In this document: positions 9,154-17,806 of the stretch, piece after piece
Numbering within the stretch: position 1 is the first letter of the stretch
How the letters are laid out: each line of letters starts with the position of its first letter
Assembly: GCF_004342025.1 (NCBI RefSeq)
Contig: NZ_SLWN01000003.1
Span: 310,001-374,000, forward strand
From: Kribbella steppae
GTDB lineage: Bacteria > Actinomycetota > Actinomycetes > Propionibacteriales > Kribbellaceae
Direction: 5' to 3'
Length of the DNA: 64,000 nucleotides
Translations under genes and position numbers: made by a program
Notes under the pieces: generated by a model
What the model was told of the DNA's origin: nothing
The model's input: the letters and a program-made list of their open reading frames with translations, nothing else
Database searches by the model: none

Positions 9154-11325
9154 GTGACCCAGCACCACCAGGACAACCAACCTGTCGACGGCAACCAGGC
9201 CGACGGCCGGGGCAAGAAGCCGCGGCACAAGAAGTTCCAGAACCAGTCGTTCGGCGAGCGGATGGCCGCCGAGGCTCAGGCCGAGGCCGCCGCGGCGCCG
9301 GCCGGCGAGGTTCGCAACGACGCTGCCCGCGGTGAGCGCCGGGGCGGACCCACCCAGTACTCCGACCGCGGCTCCCGCACCACCGACGATCGCCGCGACA
9401 ACCGGCCGGTGAAGGGCTACCGCGCCGAGCGTGCCAACGAGCCGCGCACCGACCGCCGGCCCGTCAACCGCGACGACCGCCCGCAGTACAACCGCGACGA
9501 CCGCCCGCAGTACAACCGCGACGAGCGTCCGCAGTACGGCGACCGCACCCGCACCGACCGTGGTGAGCGGACCCAGTACGGCGACCGCCCGCAGTACAAC
9601 CGGGGTGAGCGTCCGCAGTACAACCGCGACGAGCGTCCGCAGTACAACCGCGACGAGCGCCCGCAGTACAACCGCGACGACCGCCCGCAGTACCGGCGGG
9701 ACGACCGGCCGCAGTTCAACCGTGACGACCGTCCGCAGTTCAACCGTGACGACCGGGCGCGGACCGGCGATCGGCCGCGTTTCGAGCGCACCGACGACCG
9801 TGCGCGTGACGACCGTGCGCGCGATGACCGGCCGTCGTACCGGCGGGATGACCGGCCGCAGTACGACCGGAGCGACCGTTCGTCGTACCGGCGCGACGAC
9901 AAGCCGGTCCGTGAGCGGGCGCCGTACCAGGAGAACAAGCGCGACGAGCAGCCGGAGGATCTGGGGAACGTTGCCCCGGACAACCAGTTCGCCGCCCTCG
10001 GGATCGCACCGCGGCTGGTGCAGCGGATGGCCCGGGACGGCATCACCGCGCCGTTCCCGATCCAGGCCGCGACCATCCCGGACGCGCTGGCCGGCAAGGA
10101 CGTGCTCGGCCGCGGTCAGACCGGTTCCGGCAAAACGCTCGGTTTCGGTCTGCCGACGCTGATGCGGCTGGCCAGTGGCCGGACCGAGTCGCGCCGTCCG
10201 CGTGGCATGATCCTGGTCCCGACGCGTGAGCTGGCGATGCAGGTGCACGACGCTCTCGAGCCGCTCGCGCACGTCATGAACGTGTCGCTGAAGCTGATCG
10301 CGGGCGGCCTGCCCTACCCGAAGCAGATCGAGGCACTGCGCCGCGGTGTCGACCTCCTGATCGCGACCCCGGGCCGGTTGATCGACCTGTGCGAGCAGGG
10401 CGCGGCCGACCTCGGCGCGGTGGAGATCGCCGTTCTCGACGAGGCCGACCACATGTGCGACATGGGCTTCATGCCGGCTGTCACCACGCTGCTCGACATG
10501 ACCCCGCCCGAGGGACAGCGGCTGCTGTTCTCGGCGACGCTGGACAACGACGTCGACACCATCGTGAAGACGTACCTGAAGGACCCGGTCACGCACTCGA
10601 CCGAGTCGGGACAGGCCACCGTCACCACGATGGAGCACCACCTGCTCGTGATCGAGCCGGCGCACAAGCAGTCGCTGACGGCCGAGCTGGCCAGCCGCGA
10701 CGGCCGGACGATCGTGTTCGTCCGCACCAAGCTGGGCGCCGACCGCGTCGCCACCCAGCTGCGGGACCGCGGTGTGATGGCCGCGGCGCTGCACGGCGGT
10801 CTGACCCAGGGCGCCCGGAACCGGACGCTGGACCAGTTCAAGGACGGTTCGGTACCGGTGCTCGTGGCAACGGATGTCGCCGCGCGCGGGATCCACGTCG
10901 ACGACGTCGGCCTGGTCGTCCAGGCTGACCCGCCGGCCGAGCACAAGGACTACCTGCACCGCGCGGGCCGTACGGCGCGTGCCGGTGGCAAGGGTGCTGT
11001 GGTCACGCTCCTCCTGCCGCACCAGCGTCGAGGCATGATCCGGATGGCCGAGTCGGCCGGGGTCGAGGCCGAGCCGGTGCGCGTCCGTCCGGGCGACAAC
11101 CTGATGACCGAGCTGACCGGCGGCACCAAGCCGTCCGGGTACCCGGTCAAGCTGCCGGCCCCGAAGCCGCAGCGCTTCGGCAAGGGTGGCGGCGGCAAGC
11201 GGTACGGCAGCAGCCGTCCGGGTCGCGGTCATGACGGTCGCGGCAGCAGCGGTCCGCGTCGGAGCAGCGGCCCCCGCCGTACCGACAGCAACCGCTACGA
11301 GGGCGGCAAGTCCTACCAGCGCTGA
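9154..11325 (+). CDS. DEAD-box RNA helicase with Arg/Asp-rich N-terminal repeats
   Basis: From GTG 9154 (GAGAGAG upstream) the protein has 723 residues. Residues 1-105 are charged and low-complexity. Residues about 105-250 hold many copies of RDDRPQYN or RDERPQYN, a disordered RNA-binding-like tract. The helicase core starts near 275: the Q motif region precedes GQTGSGKT (321-328), DEAD is at 429-432, SAT starts at 460, and ARGIHVDDV and HRAGRTARAG close the second RecA domain. A basic Gly/Arg/Ser tail follows. Such proteins unwind structured mRNA and rRNA in the cold and can phase-separate through their RD-rich tails; here the tract is N-terminal, which is less usual. Confidence 0.92.
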   Translation: MTQHHQDNQPVDGNQADGRGKKPRHKKFQNQSFGERMAAEAQAEAAAAPAGEVRNDAARGERRGGPTQYSDRGSRTTDDRRDNRPVKGYRAERANEPRTDRRPVNRDDRPQYNRDDRPQYNRDERPQYGDRTRTDRGERTQYGDRPQYNRGERPQYNRDERPQYNRDERPQYNRDDRPQYRRDDRPQFNRDDRPQFNRDDRARTGDRPRFERTDDRARDDRARDDRPSYRRDDRPQYDRSDRSSYRRDDKPVRERAPYQENKRDEQPEDLGNVAPDNQFAALGIAPRLVQRMARDGITAPFPIQAATIPDALAGKDVLGRGQTGSGKTLGFGLPTLMRLASGRTESRRPRGMILVPTRELAMQVHDALEPLAHVMNVSLKLIAGGLPYPKQIEALRRGVDLLIATPGRLIDLCEQGAADLGAVEIAVLDEADHMCDMGFMPAVTTLLDMTPPEGQRLLFSATLDNDVDTIVKTYLKDPVTHSTESGQATVTTMEHHLLVIEPAHKQSLTAELASRDGRTIVFVRTKLGADRVATQLRDRGVMAAALHGGLTQGARNRTLDQFKDGSVPVLVATDVAARGIHVDDVGLVVQADPPAEHKDYLHRAGRTARAGGKGAVVTLLLPHQRRGMIRMAESAGVEAEPVRVRPGDNLMTELTGGTKPSGYPVKLPAPKPQRFGKGGGGKRYGSSRPGRGHDGRGSSGPRRSSGPRRTDSNRYEGGKSYQR
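9470..9790 (+). repeat. In-frame 24-bp repeats encoding RDDRPQYN/RDERPQYN
   Basis: Repeated units reading CGCGACGACCGCCCGCAGTA and close variants run through this part of the helicase gene, with CGTCCGCAGTTCAAC forms near the end. The repeats sit inside one open frame and only change the length of the disordered head. Confidence 0.8.
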
Positions 11326-11334
11326 GCATGACGG

Positions 11335-11378
11335 AAGGCCCTGGTTTCTCCTTGTACTTCAGGGGAAACCAGGGCCTT
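11335..11378. terminator. Strong bidirectional terminator
   Basis: Perfect 14-bp arms (AAGGCCCTGGTTTC and GAAACCAGGGCCTT) enclose a 16-base loop between the convergent helicase and PLP-enzyme genes. The last stem base is also the last base of the PLP gene's TAA stop codon. Confidence 0.88.
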
Positions 11379-12469
11379 TACTGTGTCAGGATCGCCCAGA
11401 GGCGAGCGAGGATGGCGGCGATCTCGGTGTCGTCGAGCGGGATGAGTTCGAGCATCAGCTCGTCCTCGTCGGCCCGGTCCGTCATCACATAGATCGACGG
11501 CGACCCGGCCTCCAGTTCGGTCGCGATCCGCTTGGCGTCCGGGACCTTCAGCAGCACCCGCGACACCTGCAGCCCGGTCGGGTCCTGCACCACTTCCGTC
11601 GACACACCAGGGATCTCGTCGGCCGCCCGGGCGAACGAGACCACCTTGCCCAGTTGGTCCGCCTCCCACTTGACCCGGTCGAAGGCCTGCCATTCCTCGA
11701 GCGCGGCCAGGACGCCGATCACGGCCTCCTTGGTCGGCTTCATCACCCGGCCGATGCCCTTGTCCTGCGCCCGGACGGACTGCACCAGTGGCCAGCTGCC
11801 CGCGATCAGCCCGGCGGTGGGGGAGCCGAGGTACTTCTGCCCGCTGACCAGGACGAGGTCGGCCCCGGTCGAGAGCAGGTCCGCGATCCGCGGGAACTGG
11901 GCGGCGCCGTCGATGATCGCCGGTACGCCGCGACGGTGTGCGGCGCGCACGGCCGCGACCAGATCGATCGGCTCACCATGGGTCAGCCGCGACGAGACGA
12001 GGAACAGGCAGGCGACGTCCGGTCCGTCGAGCTCCTCCTCCAGATCGTCAATGCCACAACGGTTTTCGTCGCCCGCGAGGTCCACCTGCGCACCCGCCAG
12101 CCGGACGCCCTGCAGGTTGGAATGGCCGTAGTTGACGACGTGGCTGGCCGGCATGACGACGCGGTTGTGCATATCTGTTGTGTCCGGCAACGCTGCCACC
12201 CGGCGCGGGTCGCCGCCGGTCATGGTGGCCGCGACCGAGAGCGTGATGCCCGCGGCCGTGCAGTGGACGACCGCGCCGGCCTGCGCGCCGGTCACCTGGG
12301 CGATGGCCTCGCTCGCGCGGTCGCCGAGCTCGTCCATGACGAAGAATTCGGGTAATGCCTGTGCGACAGCCTCTGCCACCCCGTAGGAACTCCGGGACAC
12401 CCCGAGCGGGGTGTACGTCCCCTTGGCATTGATCACCACACTCAAGCGGTAACGATCATGGATGCTCAT
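11378..12469 (-). CDS. SelA-like PLP-dependent enzyme (aminotransferase/lyase fold I)
   Basis: With the start at ATG 12469 (MSIHDRYRL) the protein has 363 residues; the frame extends 8 codons further. Fold-type I features are visible: NAKGTYTPLG near the N terminus, TDMHNRV and HVVNYGHSN in the cofactor region, IDGAAQFP with the PLP-binding Asp, and the Schiff-base Lys in SGQKYLGSPTAG. This pattern belongs to the SelA/DgaE group, which includes sugar-amine phosphate lyases as well as selenocysteine synthase. No SelB or selC is visible, so a lyase acting on an amino sugar or amino acid is likelier. The substrate is unknown. Confidence 0.75.
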   Translation of the reverse strand: MSIHDRYRLSVVINAKGTYTPLGVSRSSYGVAEAVAQALPEFFVMDELGDRASEAIAQVTGAQAGAVVHCTAAGITLSVAATMTGGDPRRVAALPDTTDMHNRVVMPASHVVNYGHSNLQGVRLAGAQVDLAGDENRCGIDDLEEELDGPDVACLFLVSSRLTHGEPIDLVAAVRAAHRRGVPAIIDGAAQFPRIADLLSTGADLVLVSGQKYLGSPTAGLIAGSWPLVQSVRAQDKGIGRVMKPTKEAVIGVLAALEEWQAFDRVKWEADQLGKVVSFARAADEIPGVSTEVVQDPTGLQVSRVLLKVPDAKRIATELEAGSPSIYVMTDRADEDELMLELIPLDDTEIAAILARLWAILTQ

Positions 12470-12606
12470 GGTGCTGCACACAGTAGTGGTCACCGACAGT
12501 GCTTGGCGAGAGTCAGGATCGTCAGATCTTGACCGAAAGCTACTGGTGAGTCATTCTCAGTTTCCAGTACTCCCCTGCCGTCCTGGTCGCGTCTCGAGGA
12601 GGATCC

Positions 12607-15600
12607 GTGCAGCTCCGCCCCGCTCACCGAACCATCCGTACGACGATCGCGGCGGTCGCGATCACCGCTGTGCTCGCTGGACTTCCAGCGCCCACGCAAG
12701 CGAAGCCCGTGGCCGCGGCGCCCCCGGTCGACTACTGCGTCGGGCAGTGCGACGACATCGTGACGCCCGGGCAGAACGGCAACGCAACCTTCACGGATCT
12801 CCTTCTGTTCAAGGGTTTCGGGACCCGGCCGCCACATTTCAGTGATTCGCTGAAGCCTTACGAGAACCTGGTCTGGAACTCCCAGGGCATCACCGACGAC
12901 GGTCTCGCCGGGTACTTCGACGACGCGTCGTTCGGGGTCAAGGCCGGCGATGTCGCGAGCACGATCCAGCCACGCGCGGACGTCACGATCGTGCGGGACA
13001 AGTCGCGCGGCATCCCGCACATCACCGGCACCACGCGGCAGGGCGTCATGTTCGGTGCCGGGTTCGCCGGGGCGCAGGACCGGCTGTTCGTGATGGACGT
13101 GTTCCGGCATCTCGGCCGCGGTCAACTGACCCCGTTCGCGGGTGGCGCGGCGGCGAATCGAGCGTTCGAGCAGGAGTTCTGGCGCACCGCGCCGTACAAC
13201 GAAGCCGATCTGCAGAAGCAGTTCGACGACGCGGACGAGAGGTACGGCGCCGATGGCGTGAAGATGCAGCAGGACATCCAGGCCTGGGTCGACGGGGTCA
13301 ACCACTACATCAACACGATCAGCATCGCGTACCCCGGTGAGTACGTCGCGCTGGGCCTGGACTGGCCCACGCCACAGTGGAAGGTGACCGACGTGGTCGC
13401 CACCGCGGCCGTTGTCGCCGGCATCTTCGGCACCGGCGGCGGGCACGAGGTCGCATCGGCCTTGGCTCTGCTCGAGGCACAGGCGAAGTACGGCGTTGCC
13501 CAGGGCACCAAGGTCTGGGAGTCGTTCCGTTCGCAGAACGACCCGGAAGCGAACACCACGGTCCACAACGGCGCGACCTTCCCGTACGGCGTGACCGGTC
13601 CGAACCCAGCCGGTCGTGCGCTACCGGATCGCGGCTCGGTCACCCCGGAGCCTGAGGTCATCAACGAAACGGTTGCGGCAGTCAAACGCAGTACGACGCA
13701 AAAGAGCAGCAGCAAACCGCCGATGGAGGAGCAAACCCGTGAATCCTTGCGTGGGATTTTCGACAACGGCCTGTTCCCCGAGGGCTTCGGCGAGAAGGGC
13801 ATGTCGAACGCGCTGCTCGTCTCGGGTCAGCACACCGTCAGTGGCAATCCGGTCGCCGTCTACGGCCCGCAGACCGGCTACTTCGCGCCGCAACTTCTGC
13901 TCCGTCAGGAACTCCAGGGCCCTGGGGTCAGCTCCCGCGGTATCGCCTTCGCCGGCCTGAACTTCTACACCCTGATCGGCCGCGGTCCGGACTACTCGTG
14001 GAGCGCCACGTCGGCCGGACAGGACATCACCGACACGTTCGCCGTACCGCTGTGCGAACCGGGCGGTGGGACGCCGACGAAGAACTCCCAGTACTACGAG
14101 TACCGCGGCCAGTGTGTCCCGATCGAGCGGCTCGAGCGGCACAACGAGTGGTACGCCAGCCTCGGGTCCTCCGAACCGGCCGGCTCGTACACGTTGGTTG
14201 CCCTGCGCACCAAGTACGGCATTGTCACGCACCGTGGGACGGTCGGCGGCCGGCCGGTGCTGTTCACCAAGAACCGCTCGACCTACGGCAACGAGGCCGG
14301 CTCCGCGCTTGGGTTCATGCAGCTCAACGACCCGGACCGGATCCACTCGGCGGCTGACTTCCAGAGCGCTGCGCAGAACATCGGCTACACGTTCAACTGG
14401 TTCTACACGGACAAGACGTCGATCGCGTACTACAACTCCGGTGACAACCCGGTTCGCGCGGCCGGTGCCGACCCGAACCTGCCGACCTGGAGCTCGTACG
14501 AGTGGCAGGGGTGGAACCCGGACACCAACCGCGCGACTTACACCCCGGCCGCGCAGCACCCGCAGGTGGTCAACCAGGACTACCTGACCAGCTGGAACAA
14601 CAAGCAGGCGCCTGGGTTCTCCGCGTCCGACGGTCAGTTCGGCTACAACGCGGTCTACCGCAGTCAGCCGCTCGACGACCGGATCAAGGCGGTCATCAAC
14701 AGCGGGCAGAAATTCACTCGTGGCAAGTTGGTCGAGGCGATGGAGGACGCCGGCACGGTCGACCTCCGCGGCGACCAGGTGGTGCCTTACTTACTTCGAG
14801 TGTTGAAGTCAGCCCCGATCACTGATCCGGCAGTGGCCGACGCGGTGGCCAAGCTGACCGCCTGGCAGGCGGCCGGCAGTCACCGCAAGACTCCGAACGC
14901 CACGTCGAAGGTCTACGACCACAGCGAGGCGATCCGGATCATCGACGCCTGGTGGCCGCTGCTGGTGCCGGCCCAGTTCAAGGATCTCGGTCCCGACCTG
15001 TACGGCGCCCTGGTCGCGAACCTGAAGATCGACGAGCGGCCGAGTGCGCAGGGATCGGCGTTCCAGAGCGGATGGTGGGGGTTCGTCCAGCGCGATCTGC
15101 GCAAGGTGCTCGGCGACCCGGTGCAGACGCCGCAGCCGGTCACGTACTGCGGCGGTGGTTCGCTCGCGTCCTGTCGCACGGTGCTCGCCGACTCGTTGCT
15201 GGTAGCAACCAAAGTTCCGGCGGCGACGACGTACCCGGCGACGGCCGACTGTGCCGCGCGCGATCAGTTCTGCGCGGACCAGATCGTGCACAACCCGATG
15301 GGTGGCATCACCCAGGACCGGATCGCCTGGGTCAACCGGCCGACGTACCAGCAGGTGATCGAGTTCCCGGCCCGCCGGGGTGACGACGTCAGCAACCTGG
15401 CGGCGGGCAAGACAGCGACCGCGAGCAGTCACGAGACCGGGTGGTACAACTCGCCGCCTGCCAACGCGGTCGACGGGAAGCTGACTACCCGGTGGGCCAG
15501 CAACTGGTCCGATCCACAGTGGCTGAAGGTCGACCTCGGCAGCGAGCAGGCGATCCGGCGGGTGGCGCTGCATTGGGAGGCGGCGTACGGGAAGTCGTAC

Positions 15601-15783
15601 CGGGTGGAGGTGTCCCGGGACGGGTCGACCTGGCAGCAGGTGTACGCGACCACGACCGGCAACGGCGGGGAGGACGTCGTACGGTTCGACGCGGTGCCGG
15701 CCCGGTACGTCCGCGTCACTGGGACGCAGCGGGCTACGTCGTACGGGTACTCGCTGTACGAGCTTCAGGCCTACCGTCAATGA
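12607..15783 (+). CDS. Secreted penicillin acylase-family hydrolase with C-terminal discoidin domain
   Basis: The protein has 1058 residues; GTG 12607 has GAGGAGGA upstream. A signal peptide (1-33) leads to the Ntn-hydrolase alpha chain, with ITGTTRQGVMFGAGFAGAQDRLFVMDVFRHLGRGQ split across the conserved block near 135-175. The likely nucleophile is Ser400 in KGMSNALLVSG, where self-cleavage would free the beta chain; the residue before it is Met instead of the common Gly. The fold continues to about 925. Residues about 930-1058 form an F5/8 type C (discoidin) domain (DPQWLKVDLGSEQAIRRV, ARYVRVTGT). Family members cut amide bonds in penicillins, acyl-homoserine lactones or peptides. The discoidin part should tether it to a polysaccharide or cell surface. 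Confidence 0.88.
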   Translation: MQLRPAHRTIRTTIAAVAITAVLAGLPAPTQAKPVAAAPPVDYCVGQCDDIVTPGQNGNATFTDLLLFKGFGTRPPHFSDSLKPYENLVWNSQGITDDGLAGYFDDASFGVKAGDVASTIQPRADVTIVRDKSRGIPHITGTTRQGVMFGAGFAGAQDRLFVMDVFRHLGRGQLTPFAGGAAANRAFEQEFWRTAPYNEADLQKQFDDADERYGADGVKMQQDIQAWVDGVNHYINTISIAYPGEYVALGLDWPTPQWKVTDVVATAAVVAGIFGTGGGHEVASALALLEAQAKYGVAQGTKVWESFRSQNDPEANTTVHNGATFPYGVTGPNPAGRALPDRGSVTPEPEVINETVAAVKRSTTQKSSSKPPMEEQTRESLRGIFDNGLFPEGFGEKGMSNALLVSGQHTVSGNPVAVYGPQTGYFAPQLLLRQELQGPGVSSRGIAFAGLNFYTLIGRGPDYSWSATSAGQDITDTFAVPLCEPGGGTPTKNSQYYEYRGQCVPIERLERHNEWYASLGSSEPAGSYTLVALRTKYGIVTHRGTVGGRPVLFTKNRSTYGNEAGSALGFMQLNDPDRIHSAADFQSAAQNIGYTFNWFYTDKTSIAYYNSGDNPVRAAGADPNLPTWSSYEWQGWNPDTNRATYTPAAQHPQVVNQDYLTSWNNKQAPGFSASDGQFGYNAVYRSQPLDDRIKAVINSGQKFTRGKLVEAMEDAGTVDLRGDQVVPYLLRVLKSAPITDPAVADAVAKLTAWQAAGSHRKTPNATSKVYDHSEAIRIIDAWWPLLVPAQFKDLGPDLYGALVANLKIDERPSAQGSAFQSGWWGFVQRDLRKVLGDPVQTPQPVTYCGGGSLASCRTVLADSLLVATKVPAATTYPATADCAARDQFCADQIVHNPMGGITQDRIAWVNRPTYQQVIEFPARRGDDVSNLAAGKTATASSHETGWYNSPPANAVDGKLTTRWASNWSDPQWLKVDLGSEQAIRRVALHWEAAYGKSYRVEVSRDGSTWQQVYATTTGNGGEDVVRFDAVPARYVRVTGTQRATSYGYSLYELQAYRQ

Positions 15784-15825
15784 CACTGCAGGCAATGACG
15801 ACCGGGAGCCTGTCAGGATGAGGGC

Positions 15826-16440
15826 ATGAACCAGAACTTTCCCCCGAACCCGAACCAGCCGTACCCGCCGCAGGGTTACCAGCAAGGCCCGCCGCCCGGT
15901 TATGCGCCGCCGCAGCAGCAGCCCGGGTACCAGCAGGGTCCGCCGCAGCAGGGGTACGGGCAGCAGCCCGGATACGGTCAGTCCGGGTACGGGCAGGCTC
16001 CTGGTAACTACCAGCCGACCCAGCAGAACGCACCGCATATCGCGCCGCAGGGTTCGCCGTACCCGGTGCTGGTCTCGACCATGAACGACGTGCCCGGGTA
16101 CACCGCGGACAAGGTGTTCGGCGAGGTGTTCGGGCTGACCGTGCGCAGCCGCGACTTCGGGTCGAACTTCACCGCCGGCTTCCGGTCGCTGGCCGGTGGC
16201 GAGGTGCCGGAGTACACCCAGATGCTGGCCGAGTCGCGGCACGTAGCGGTGATGCGGATGTGCCAGATGGCCCAGCAGATGGGCGCGAACGCGATCCTGG
16301 CGATGCGGTTCGACTGCACCGAGATCGCGAACACGATGAGCGAGGTGGCGGCCTACGGTACGGCGGTCGTCGTCCGCAAGAACGAGCCGCCGCGGCCCCA
16401 GGACCCCAAGCCCGATAAGGACGATGCGAATGACAGCTGA
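15826..16440 (+). CDS. YbjQ-like (UPF0145) protein with Pro/Gln/Tyr-rich head
   Basis: The protein has 204 residues. Residues 1-70 are low complexity with PPQQGYGQQPGYG-type repeats. From about 80 a YbjQ fold is visible: VLVSTMNDVPGYTADKVFGEVFGLTVRSRDF, EVPEYTQMLAESRHVAVMRM and GANAILAMRFDC, ending in AAYGTAVVV. YbjQ proteins form pentamers; their role is unknown and metal binding has only been proposed. The stop codon overlaps the start of the GH1 gene, so the two are probably co-expressed. Confidence 0.82.
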   Translation: MNQNFPPNPNQPYPPQGYQQGPPPGYAPPQQQPGYQQGPPQQGYGQQPGYGQSGYGQAPGNYQPTQQNAPHIAPQGSPYPVLVSTMNDVPGYTADKVFGEVFGLTVRSRDFGSNFTAGFRSLAGGEVPEYTQMLAESRHVAVMRMCQMAQQMGANAILAMRFDCTEIANTMSEVAAYGTAVVVRKNEPPRPQDPKPDKDDANDS

Positions 16441-17797
16441 TCTTGCCTTCGGCCCCGAATTCCGCTGGGGGGTGTCGACGTCGGCGTACCAGATCGAAGG
16501 GGCCGTGGCCGAGGGTGGCCGCGGCCCGTCGACCTGGGACACGTTCTGCGCCGAGCCGGGCCGGATCCTGAACGGCGACACCGGGGCGGTCGCCTGCGAC
16601 CACTACCACCGGTACGCCGAGGACGTCGCGCTGATGCGGGAGCTCGGGGTCGACACCTACCGGTTCTCGTTCTCGTGGCCGCGGATCCAGCCGTCGGGCA
16701 GCGGGCCGGGGAACGCGGCCGGGCTGGACTTCTACGACCGGTTGATCGACACGCTGCTGGGCGCCGGGATCCAGCCGGCGCCGACGCTGTACCACTGGGA
16801 CACCCCGCAGCCGCTGGAGGACGCGGGCGGATGGCTGTCTCGCTCCATCACCGACCGTTTCGCCGACTACGCGGAGATTCTGGCCGCGCGCTTCGCGGAT
16901 CGGGTGCCGATGTGGATCACCATCAACGAGCCGATGGTGATCACGCTGATGGGCTACTCGCTGGGTGCGCACGCGCCGGGTCGTTCGTTGATGTTCGACG
17001 CTTTACCGGTCGCGCATCACCAGCTGCTGGCCCATGGCCGAGCAGTTCAGGCGCTGCGGGCGAGCGGCGCGTCGAACATCGGGATCGCCAGCAATCACGC
17101 GCCGACCTGGCCGGCCAGCGACAGCGTCGAGGACAAGGAAGCGGCCGGTCTCTACGACAACCTGATCAACTGGCTGTTCGCTGATCCGGTCCTGCTCGGG
17201 ACCTATCCGTCCGGCTTCGAGGCCGCGATGCCGGGTCCGGTCTCAGATGACCTGGCGGTCATCTCTACCCCGCTGGACTTCTTCGGGATCAACCACTATG
17301 CGCCGGTCTCGGTCGGCGCCGCGACGGGTCAGGCCGACACCGTTGCGACCGACGGCATTCTGCTGCCGCCGGGGCTGCCGTTCGAACCGCGGTCGCTGGA
17401 GGGGTATCCGCAGACCGACTTCGGCTGGCCGGTCGTGCCGGCGGCCTTCGGCGAGATCCTGCGCATCTTCAAGGATCGGTACGGCGACCGGCTGCCACCG
17501 ATCTACATCACCGAGAACGGGTGCTCGGTCGGCGACGGGCCGGTCGACGGCGTGGTCGCGGACCAGCGCCGGATCGACTACCTGGACGGGTACCTGCGGT
17601 CGCTGCGGCAGGCGATGGACGACGGTGTCGACGTCCGGGGGTACTTCCAGTGGTCACTGCTGGACAACTTCGAGTGGGCGGCCGGGTACTCCCAACGCTT
17701 CGGCCTGGTGCACGTCGACTTCGACACCCAGGTCCGGACGCCGAAAGCGTCGTACCACTGGCTCAGTGACGTGATCGCGCAGAGTCGCGTCCGGTAA
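16424..17797 (+). CDS. Glycoside hydrolase family 1 beta-glucosidase
   Basis: The protein has 457 residues, the family length. FRWGVSTSAYQIEGA marks the N-terminal sugar site. The acid/base Glu169 is in TINEPMV and the nucleophile Glu364 in ITENGCS (numbered from ATG 16424; ATG 16430 is also possible). QWSLLDNFEWAAGY near the C terminus is the aglycone-side signature. It has no signal peptide, so it should split beta-glucosides such as cellobiose inside the cell. It overlaps the YbjQ-like gene and is followed after 9 bp by an MFS carrier that may import its substrate. Confidence 0.93.
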   Translation: MRMTADLAFGPEFRWGVSTSAYQIEGAVAEGGRGPSTWDTFCAEPGRILNGDTGAVACDHYHRYAEDVALMRELGVDTYRFSFSWPRIQPSGSGPGNAAGLDFYDRLIDTLLGAGIQPAPTLYHWDTPQPLEDAGGWLSRSITDRFADYAEILAARFADRVPMWITINEPMVITLMGYSLGAHAPGRSLMFDALPVAHHQLLAHGRAVQALRASGASNIGIASNHAPTWPASDSVEDKEAAGLYDNLINWLFADPVLLGTYPSGFEAAMPGPVSDDLAVISTPLDFFGINHYAPVSVGAATGQADTVATDGILLPPGLPFEPRSLEGYPQTDFGWPVVPAAFGEILRIFKDRYGDRLPPIYITENGCSVGDGPVDGVVADQRRIDYLDGYLRSLRQAMDDGVDVRGYFQWSLLDNFEWAAGYSQRFGLVHVDFDTQVRTPKASYHWLSDVIAQSRVR

Positions 17798-17806
17798 GGG
17801 CTGCGG

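Noticed and set aside
8833..11232. A 799-codon open frame antisense to the DEAD-box helicase
   Set aside because: It mirrors the helicase gene's codons in GC-rich DNA, its translation is low-complexity Arg/Val/Leu, and the sense frame carries all helicase motifs.
11378..12469. Selenocysteine synthase SelA
   Set aside because: No selB, selD or tRNA-Sec is visible, and relatives with this sequence style include amino-sugar lyases.
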